Below the pieces are notes generated by a model that was not told the origin of the DNA, made no database searches, and was given only the letters and a program-made list of their open reading frames with translations. From contig NZ_JAKSYO010000069.1 in the NCBI RefSeq assembly GCF_022829635.1, positions 22,457 to 86,456 of the forward strand: DNA of 64,000 nt, in the 5' to 3' direction. The DNA comes from Methylobacterium sp. E-066 (GTDB lineage Bacteria > Pseudomonadota > Alphaproteobacteria > Rhizobiales > Beijerinckiaceae). Positions 58,280-64,000 of this stretch are shown here, one piece after another; positions within the stretch are counted from its first letter, which is position 1; every line of letters starts with the position of its first letter. A program made the position numbers and the translations under genes.

Positions 58280-59380
58280 TCAGGCCACCTGCGAGAGCGA
58301 GTCGGCCGCGTCATCCACAACGCGGTTCCGGCCGGCGCGCTTGGCCGCGAACATGCACAGGTCGGCCCGCTCGAGCAGCGAGGCCGGGCTGTCGCTGGCG
58401 TGCAGCACCGCGATGCCGAGAGAGACCGTGACCTTGCCGAGCGACTCGCCGGTCGAGCGCTTGACCAGTTCCCGACCCATCACGCTGGCCCGGACCGTGT
58501 CGGCTACCTGCCGCGCCACGGCGCGGTCGGCGCCGGGCAGCACGATGCCGAATTCCTCGCCGCCGAACCGAGCGAGCAGCGCCTGCTTGCCGGCATTCTC
58601 GCGCATGACGATCGCTACGAGCCGCAGCACCTGATCACCCGTGAGATGGCCGTACAGGTCGTTGAACCGCTTGAAGAAATCGATGTCGAGGACGATCAGG
58701 CTCATCGGGGCCGCGCCGAGGCGGGCGGCCTCCACGGAAGCCTTCAGCGTCTCCTCGAAATGCTTGCGGTTCGACAGGCCGGTGAGGGCGTCGGTCAGGC
58801 TCTCGAGCCGGCTCGCCTCCAGCTTCTCGCGCAGGGTCTCGATCTCGCTGCGGGTCTCGCGCATCCGCGCTTCCAGGACCCGATTGTTCACCACGACCTC
58901 GCGGGTGGTGGAGACCAGGGTCGAGACGATCTCGCCGAGCCGCGCCCGGGTCGGCAGGCCCTCCTGCGCGAGATCCTGGGCCAGGCCGCGCAGGGCCTCG
59001 CCGTATTGCGCGGTCGAGCCGAGGGACAGGTCCAAAATCTCGGTGACCGCGGCGATCTCGTCGAGCATCCCGCGGCTGATATCGCCGGTGGCGCTCGTGA
59101 GCTGCCGGCCATCGAGATAGGTCTCGTGGAGGTCGTCGATGGCGGCGTCCGTGAGGCAGCCCTTCTGCGTGGTCAGGCGCTTGACCGCGTCGCCGAGCAG
59201 CGGCAGCTCGCCCGACACGTAGGCGTACCAGACCGCGTAGGCGCGGGGCGTCGCCGAGGGACCGTAATCCCGGATCAGATCATGGGCCCGCTTCGCCAGG
59301 GCGAAGCTGCGGTCGCGATCCGAATAGGTCTCCTGGCTCATCCGTAACCCGCGGTCCGGGGCCGCCGGTGGATCACTCAT
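58280..59380 (-). CDS. diguanylate cyclase (GGDEF)
   Basis: The 366-residue protein has an N-terminal helical region of about 190 residues ending in a coiled coil (ETRSEIETLREKLEASRLESLTD), then a GGDEF domain: DALTGLSNRKHFEE, VLDIDFFKRFNDLYGHLTGDQVL and active-site LARFGGEEFGIVLPG. It should make cyclic di-GMP. No RxxD inhibitory site is evident at the usual place. Starts at 59380 or 59341 are both possible. Confidence 0.92.
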   Translation of the reverse strand: MSDPPAAPDRGLRMSQETYSDRDRSFALAKRAHDLIRDYGPSATPRAYAVWYAYVSGELPLLGDAVKRLTTQKGCLTDAAIDDLHETYLDGRQLTSATGDISRGMLDEIAAVTEILDLSLGSTAQYGEALRGLAQDLAQEGLPTRARLGEIVSTLVSTTREVVVNNRVLEARMRETRSEIETLREKLEASRLESLTDALTGLSNRKHFEETLKASVEAARLGAAPMSLIVLDIDFFKRFNDLYGHLTGDQVLRLVAIVMRENAGKQALLARFGGEEFGIVLPGADRAVARQVADTVRASVMGRELVKRSTGESLGKVTVSLGIAVLHASDSPASLLERADLCMFAAKRAGRNRVVDDAADSLSQVA

Positions 59381-59435
59381 CCACGGCCCAAAACCAGTCT
59401 AGTCCCCGTTCGTAGCCGGAACGTTAAACCAGACG

Positions 59436-61043
59436 TTACTTCTCTTTCTTTGCCAAGACTGGTCGAAGCAAGAAAGCCGGAACATGGGAGCCGAGACCGA
59501 TCGGCGTATCCCCGTCGGGCTCGTTGCGGCGGCCGCGCTCCTCGCGCACCCGGTCCTCGCGCACGGGCTCGGGACGCGGGGCCGGACGGGCCTCGCCGCG
59601 CGGGGCAGCCCCGCGCGAGCGCTGACGGCCCCCAGCCTCACCGGTGCCGCGGCTGTTGGGCTTGGCCTCAGCCCTGGGCTCGGATTTGCTCTCGGTCGAC
59701 CGCGAGTCCGCCGACCGGGCTTCCGACGACCTGCCCTCGGACGACCTGCCCTCGGAAGCGCGCTTCTCGGAGCGCCCCTCGGAGGATCGGCCCTCGGAAG
59801 ACCGTCCCTCGGAAGACCGTCCCTCGGACTTGCCGGAGCGCCGCCCGCCGCGGCCCTCGCCCGAACGGCCGCGATGGCGCGTGCCGGTATCGGCGGACGC
59901 ATCATCGGCGACCGTGGTCAGATCGCCGTCCAGCCAGGGGATCGGCTGCCCGATCAGCGCCTCGATGGCGCTCAGCGAGCGATCGTCCCCGGGGGCGACC
60001 AGTGTGTAGGCGGCGCCGCTGCGGCCGGCCCGGCCGGTGCGGCCGATCCGGTGGACGTAATCCTCGGGATGGTGCGGGATATCGAAATTGAAGACGTGGC
60101 TGACCGCGGGGATGTCGAGGCCGCGCGCCGCCACGTCACTGGCGACCAAGAGGGCGGTCTCGCCGGCGCGGAACGCGTCGAGCGCCGTGGTGCGGGCGCG
60201 CTGGTCCATGTCGCCGTGCAGCGCCGCGGCGTCGAAGCCGTGGCTGACCAGCGACTTCTGCAGCAAGGCGACGTCGCGCTTGCGGTTGCAGAAGATGATG
60301 CCGTTGTTGAGCTCGGCCTCGCCGCGGATCAGGCTGCGCAAGCGCTCGCGCTTGGCATGGCCCTCGGAACCGACCGCGACCAGCCGCTGCGTGATGGTCG
60401 AGGCCGTGGAGGCCGGCCGCGCCACCTCGATCCGCTGCGGATTGTGCAGGAACATGTCGGCCAGCCGCTCGATCTCCGGCGGCATGGTCGCGGAGAAGAA
60501 CAGCGTCTGCCGGGTGAACGGCACCATCTTCACGATCCGCTCGATATCGGGGATGAACCCCATGTCGAGCATGCGGTCCGCCTCGTCGATGACCAGGAGC
60601 TCGACCCCGGTGAGCAGCAGCTTGCCGCGCTCGAAATGGTCGAGGAGCCGGCCCGGCGTCGCGATCAGCACGTCGGTGCCGCGGGTCAGCTTGGCGTCCT
60701 GATCGGCGAACGAGACGCCGCCGATGATCAGCGCCACGTTGAGCTTGTGGTTGGTGCCGTAGCGATCGAAATTCTCGACCACCTGCGCCGCCAGCTCGCG
60801 GGTCGGCTCCAGGATCAGCGTGCGCGGCATCCGGGCGCGGGCGCGGCCGTTCTCCAGCAGCGTCAGCATCGGCAGCGTGAACGCCGCGGTCTTGCCGGTG
60901 CCGGTCTGGGCAATGCCGAGAACGTCCCGGCGCGCGAGCACGTGGGGGATGGCCTGGGCCTGGATCGGCGTCGGCTCGGTGTAACCCGCCGTCTCGACGG
61001 CGTTGAGGACTTTCTCGCTCAGTCCCAGGTCGGAAAAAGGCAT
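59436..61043 (-). CDS. DEAD-box RNA helicase, RhlE-like
   Basis: The 535-residue helicase starts MPFSDLGLSEKVLNAVETAG, with Q motif PTPIQAQAIP, Walker A AQTGTGKTAAF, DEADRMLDMGF, FSATMP, and HRIGRTGRAGRSG. After residue about 375 comes a low-complexity tail with tandem SSEGR units and Arg/Ser/Glu-rich sequence. Acts on structured RNA, for example in cold or ribosome assembly. The tail probably binds RNA or partners. Confidence 0.95.
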   Translation of the reverse strand: MPFSDLGLSEKVLNAVETAGYTEPTPIQAQAIPHVLARRDVLGIAQTGTGKTAAFTLPMLTLLENGRARARMPRTLILEPTRELAAQVVENFDRYGTNHKLNVALIIGGVSFADQDAKLTRGTDVLIATPGRLLDHFERGKLLLTGVELLVIDEADRMLDMGFIPDIERIVKMVPFTRQTLFFSATMPPEIERLADMFLHNPQRIEVARPASTASTITQRLVAVGSEGHAKRERLRSLIRGEAELNNGIIFCNRKRDVALLQKSLVSHGFDAAALHGDMDQRARTTALDAFRAGETALLVASDVAARGLDIPAVSHVFNFDIPHHPEDYVHRIGRTGRAGRSGAAYTLVAPGDDRSLSAIEALIGQPIPWLDGDLTTVADDASADTGTRHRGRSGEGRGGRRSGKSEGRSSEGRSSEGRSSEGRSEKRASEGRSSEGRSSEARSADSRSTESKSEPRAEAKPNSRGTGEAGGRQRSRGAAPRGEARPAPRPEPVREDRVREERGRRNEPDGDTPIGLGSHVPAFLLRPVLAKKEK

Positions 61044-61228
61044 CTGCGTTCAGGAACCGTTGCGCGCCCGGCCGGCGCGGTGGACACCGTCGCGGCAACG
61101 GCTCGGGAGGGCTCTCGTAAGGCGCACGAACGCACCCGTGGCCGCGGGGCGCATGGGGCAGTCAGTTAGGGGCTTGGCGCAGCTTGTCAATCTCGCAATG
61201 CGCGCATCCGGGTCCCACGCACAGCCGA

Positions 61229-61600
61229 TCAGGGCTGGTGGCGATCCAGGGCGGGCAGCAGGCACGGATCGAGGCGGGTCGCCCGCGCGGCGCCGCCCGG
61301 TGCGCCCGGTGCGATCGAGCCGGTGGTCTCCGGATCGGCCGGGAGCCCGTGTCCACCCAGGGCGAGCTGTACCGGCGCCGGGTCGGCCTGGCTCAGCCGG
61401 GCGAGTTGGTGGGCCGCGAGGATCGCGAGCACCCCGACGAAGGCCGAGATGCGCAGCGCCCAGGTCAAGGATCCCGTCAAGGATCCCGCCGGCCGGTCCG
61501 GCGCCTTCGCGCCGAGGTTCGCGGTGACGCGGCTTTCCGTCTCGGCGGCGGGTCGGCGGGTCCCGAACGGTTTCGTGGGCCGTTCGCCGGGCGCGAGCAT
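61229..61600 (-). CDS. small single-TM hypothetical protein
   Basis: The 123-residue protein has one TM (TWALRISAFVGVLAILAAHQLA) after a 45-residue basic N terminus and a Gly/Pro-rich tail. The start at 61600 is set by GGAGAGGAT 7-8 bp upstream. No family recognised. Confidence 0.6.
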   Translation of the reverse strand: MLAPGERPTKPFGTRRPAAETESRVTANLGAKAPDRPAGSLTGSLTWALRISAFVGVLAILAAHQLARLSQADPAPVQLALGGHGLPADPETTGSIAPGAPGGAARATRLDPCLLPALDRHQP

Positions 61601-62020
61601 GGACGATCCTCTCCGCCAAGCCGCGGGACCGGCAACGGGCGATGCCGGCAGGCTTAAACGAACAGGGTTAATCGGCGGCTTACGCAAGACGGGCCGGCGA
61701 CGCGCCGAGCGTGCCGAAATAAAACGCCACCCCCGGAGGCCCGATCGCGGGACGCTCATCAGTGCGTATTCCGAATCGGCCAGATCCTGCAGCGGGCCGG
61801 TACCGCAATGCCAGCTAGTCTTCAGGTTTTGTTAGACGTTCGATGCAGCTTACGATACCCGACCGACTTCCGATGACGGGAATGTGTGCGCGGAACCTTC
61901 ACCTTTCGTTGACGAGATCGGGCTAGTCTAGCCGAGCTTGTTGCAGGAAAGCGACAGACCCGCCGACCGAGAGCGCCTAGAAGGCAGCCGGCTCAAGCCA
62001 ACCCCAGGACCTATGGCACC
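61601..62020. other. intergenic region upstream of the outer membrane gene
   Basis: These 420 bp between two divergent genes show no supported ORF. The right half is A+T-richer than the surrounding coding DNA and must hold the promoter of the barrel gene, but no boxes are called. Confidence 0.45.
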
Positions 62021-62887
62021 ATGAAAAAAGTTCTTCTTGCATCGACCGTTCTCGCCGGCATGACCGTCGCCGCCTCCGCGGCCGACCTGCCGCGTCGCGC
62101 TGCGCCGCCGCCGGTGTTCACGCCGGTGCCGGTGTTCACCTGGACCGGTTTCTACGTCGGCGTGAACGCCGGCTACGGCTTCGATGCCAGCAGCCGCAAC
62201 ACCGCCAACTACGCCCTGCCGGCCGGCTCGCTGATCAATTCGGCTGGCACCAACGCCGTCGTCAGCGTCAACAACCGGGGCAACAACGACGGCTTCACCG
62301 GCGGCGCGCAGATCGGCTACAACTACCAGTTCACGCCGGGCTCCGGCATCGTGGTCGGCATCGAGGCTGACGCCCAGTACGTCGACTTCGCCCGCCGCGC
62401 CAACGCCACCCAGAACTACGGCCTCGTCGGCGCTCCGGGCCTCGCCTTCGCGGCGCCCCGCGCGTTCGTCGCCACCAGCGGCAACGGCCTCGACTACTTC
62501 GGCACCGTGCGCGGCCGCCTCGGCTACGCCTTCGACCGGACCCTCGTGTACGCCACCGGCGGTTACGCCTACGGCTCGGGCCAGGACGACCAGAACTTCG
62601 CTGGCAACCGCTTCCGTGACAGCTTCCGCTCCGGCTACGCCGTCGGCGGCGGTCTCGAGTACGCCCTGCCCACCGACTCGTTCCTGAACTTCTTCAAGTC
62701 CTCGGCCGTGACCCTGAAGGTCGAAGGCCTGTACGTGAACCTCGACCGCCAGAAGAACACCGCCGGTGGCGTGTACTACGGCAACCTGCTGGCCCCGAAC
62801 GGCACCGCCTACCTCAACGGCGCCGCCGCCAACACCGAGTTCGCCGTCGTCCGCGCCGGCGTGAACTACAAGTTCGGCTCGTACTAA
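62021..62887 (+). CDS. outer membrane beta-barrel protein, Omp25/Omp31-like
   Basis: The 288-residue precursor has a signal peptide (VLLASTVLAGMTVAASAADL), a Pro-rich start (RRAAPPPVFTPVPVF), then TWTGFYVGVNAGYGFD, the typical first strand of rhizobial Omp25 barrels. Alternating strands follow and the C terminus ends NYKFGSY, with a terminal aromatic residue. A surface structural protein or porin-like barrel. Confidence 0.92.
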   Translation: MKKVLLASTVLAGMTVAASAADLPRRAAPPPVFTPVPVFTWTGFYVGVNAGYGFDASSRNTANYALPAGSLINSAGTNAVVSVNNRGNNDGFTGGAQIGYNYQFTPGSGIVVGIEADAQYVDFARRANATQNYGLVGAPGLAFAAPRAFVATSGNGLDYFGTVRGRLGYAFDRTLVYATGGYAYGSGQDDQNFAGNRFRDSFRSGYAVGGGLEYALPTDSFLNFFKSSAVTLKVEGLYVNLDRQKNTAGGVYYGNLLAPNGTAYLNGAAANTEFAVVRAGVNYKFGSY

Positions 62888-62897
62888 GACCGAACCT

Positions 62898-62920
62898 CGG
62901 CGCCGGCCCAGCCGGCGCCG
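62898..62920 (+). terminator. 10-bp hairpin after the barrel gene, possible terminator
   Basis: CGGCGCCGGC / GCCGGCGCCG with a 3-nt loop starts 10 bp after the stop. No T-run follows; a second weaker hairpin with a T-richer end lies at about 62930-62960 and may complete the signal. Confidence 0.4.
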
Positions 62921-63063
62921 CAGCGATGGAGGGTCCGGCCGCAAGGTCGGGCCCTTCGTCGTTTCCGGAGGCCCGGTGCGACAGGGACGACAGGAACGGC
63001 CCTTCCGGCGTGGGATTATGACCGTAGCGCCCGGATTGCTCGGATGCTCCGGAGCGATCCCTT

Positions 63064-63555
63064 ATGCGATACGCATTCTTATTCCTGCCGCTGACCGTCG
63101 TCGTTCTGGCTGGGTCCCCGGCCGGAGCCCAGGACGCCAGCGTGATCGGCAACAAGACGGTGCTGCCCGGCACCGGGCCCGGTACGTCGACCGGGGGCGA
63201 CGACCGTGGCCGGTTGATGTCGGCGGGCAGCGCCGAGGCCGCGACCAAGCGGCAGGGCCTCAAACCGGTTTCCTTCATGGCCTCCACGATGATCGGCGTC
63301 GTGGTGCGCAATCCGGCCGGCGACAATGTCGGCACGATCGACGATCTGCTGATCGCCGATGGCGGTGCCCTGAAAGCGGTGGTGCTGGATGTCGGGGGCG
63401 TCCTGGGCCTCGGCAGCAAGCGCATCGCCGTGGCGCCCGACGCCCTCGTGCTGCGGCCGGGCGGGGATCGCTTCTCCGCCGTGCTCAACATGAGCAAGGA
63501 CACGGTCGCAGCCGCCCAACCCTTCGACCCGGCCAAGGCGATGGCTGCGGATTAG
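63064..63555 (+). CDS. secreted PRC-barrel domain protein
   Basis: The 163-residue precursor has a signal peptide (YAFLFLPLTVVVLAGSPAGA) and a PRC-barrel: MIGVVVRNPAGDNVGTIDDLLIADGGALKAVVLDVGGVLGLGSKRIAV. PRC-barrels bind small molecules or proteins. Function not known. Confidence 0.85.
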   Translation: MRYAFLFLPLTVVVLAGSPAGAQDASVIGNKTVLPGTGPGTSTGGDDRGRLMSAGSAEAATKRQGLKPVSFMASTMIGVVVRNPAGDNVGTIDDLLIADGGALKAVVLDVGGVLGLGSKRIAVAPDALVLRPGGDRFSAVLNMSKDTVAAAQPFDPAKAMAAD

Positions 63556-63631
63556 CCTGACCGGCACCGGACTAGATACAGTTGCGATCCAGGCGCGCCA
63601 CTCCAACGTCCGTCTGCGATTCCCTCCAACG

Positions 63632-63725
63632 CCGTCATTGCGAGCGCAGCGAAGCAACCCAGTGCGGCGCCACGCATTTCCAAGTCGCGCTGCCCTGGGT
63701 TGCTTCGCTACGCTCGCAATGACGG
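63632..63725. repeat. 94-bp palindromic element, copy 2
   Basis: Left arm 63632-63661 is identical to 22450-22479; right arm 63696-63725 differs from its partner by one base. The loop differs from copy 1. It lies between two converging genes. Confidence 0.85.
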
Positions 63726-63753
63726 AGCGCAGTTCTGTGGGCGCCTTGTCGCC

Positions 63754-63999
63754 TCAGATATCCAGATCGACCCCGTCGGCGAAGGCCGCGGGCTCGGTGA
63801 TGGAGGCGAAGCGGGCCGCCGGCTTGTTCCCCATCAGGCGCTCTACCGTGGCGGCCGTGGATGCCCTTGCCTCGTCGAGGTACCCGACCCAGAGCAGCGT
63901 GCGGCTCTTCCCGCCCATCGTTGTCTCCTTCAGCTGGGCCGGCCTCATCTCGCCCAGGCCCTTGAAGCGGCCGATCTCGACGTTGCCGCCCTTGAACCC
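63754..63999 (-). CDS. parE: DNA topoisomerase IV subunit B, 3' end (truncated by window)
   Basis: The last 81 codons of the gene read GNVEIGRFKGLGEMRPAQLKE, then TTMGGKSRTLLWV, and LMGNKPAARFASI. This is the conserved C terminus of ParE/GyrB; RFKGLGEM followed by QLKETTM and the short tail fit ParE. The gene continues to the right of the window. Confidence 0.9.
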   Translation of the reverse strand, partial: GFKGGNVEIGRFKGLGEMRPAQLKETTMGGKSRTLLWVGYLDEARASTAATVERLMGNKPAARFASITEPAAFADGVDLDI

Positions 64000-64000
64000 C

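Overview
The window is high-G+C alphaproteobacterial chromosome, most probably Methylobacterium or Methylorubrum. The reasons are a tetrahydromethanopterin-linked C1-transfer gene at the left edge, a hopanoid side-chain cluster (hpnH, N, K, J, I, M, L), and an eno - ftsB-like - pdhA - pdhB - pdhC - lpd block with lipoyl domains on both PdhB and PdhC. Genus and functions are read from protein motifs and gene order only; no database search was possible.

Layout. 1-1.7 kb: end of a C1/H4MPT gene group. 1.8-2.5 kb: a PaaA2/ParE-type toxin-antitoxin pair. 2.7-3.5 kb: an RlpA-like protein. 3.7-14.6 kb: the hopanoid cluster. HpnH starts side-chain addition. HpnI, HpnK and HpnJ build the aminosugar and then the cyclitol-ether head group. 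HpnN, HpnM and HpnL are envelope transport or accessory proteins. A MarR-GNAT fusion gene lies inside the cluster. Divergent from hpnL is an arginine:x amidinotransferase gene, a good candidate for adding the guanidine group of the guanidinylated bacteriohopanetetrol cyclitol ethers reported from Methylobacterium. 16-30.7 kb: ordinary housekeeping genes (hydrolase, kdsA, methyltransferase, queF, eno, cyclase, ftsB-like, and the pyruvate dehydrogenase operon, which contains a Uma2-family gene).

30.6-55.5 kb is an integrated genomic island of about 24.9 kb. It is bounded by a perfect 72-bp direct repeat of the 3' end of lpd (30628-30699 and 55455-55526). A tyrosine recombinase gene sits at the right end, and a 21-bp direct repeat lies 120-134 bp inside each border and may be integrase arm sites. 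Base composition is visibly lower in G+C than the flanks. Cargo next to attL is a tightly coupled two-gene unit (soluble protein plus 4-TM protein) behind a perfect alphaproteobacterial LexA-box match, then a membrane-associated alpha/beta hydrolase and a double-XRE/Dam methylase fusion. Further in are several secreted proteins, an 821-residue primase-helicase, a run of stand-alone sensory or regulatory pieces (GAF, PAS, XRE-tail-like proteins, a NepR-like peptide, a solute-binding domain without signal peptide), a serine recombinase and a BrkB/YihY protein. There are no capsid or conjugation genes, so the element looks like a satellite or integrative island carrying possible defence cargo.

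55.5-64 kb returns to chromosome: threonine/serine dehydratase, an A-type Fe-S carrier, a diguanylate cyclase, a RhlE-like helicase, an Omp25-like barrel, a PRC-barrel protein and the 3' end of parE. Three families of hairpin-rich intergenic repeats each occur twice in the chromosomal parts.
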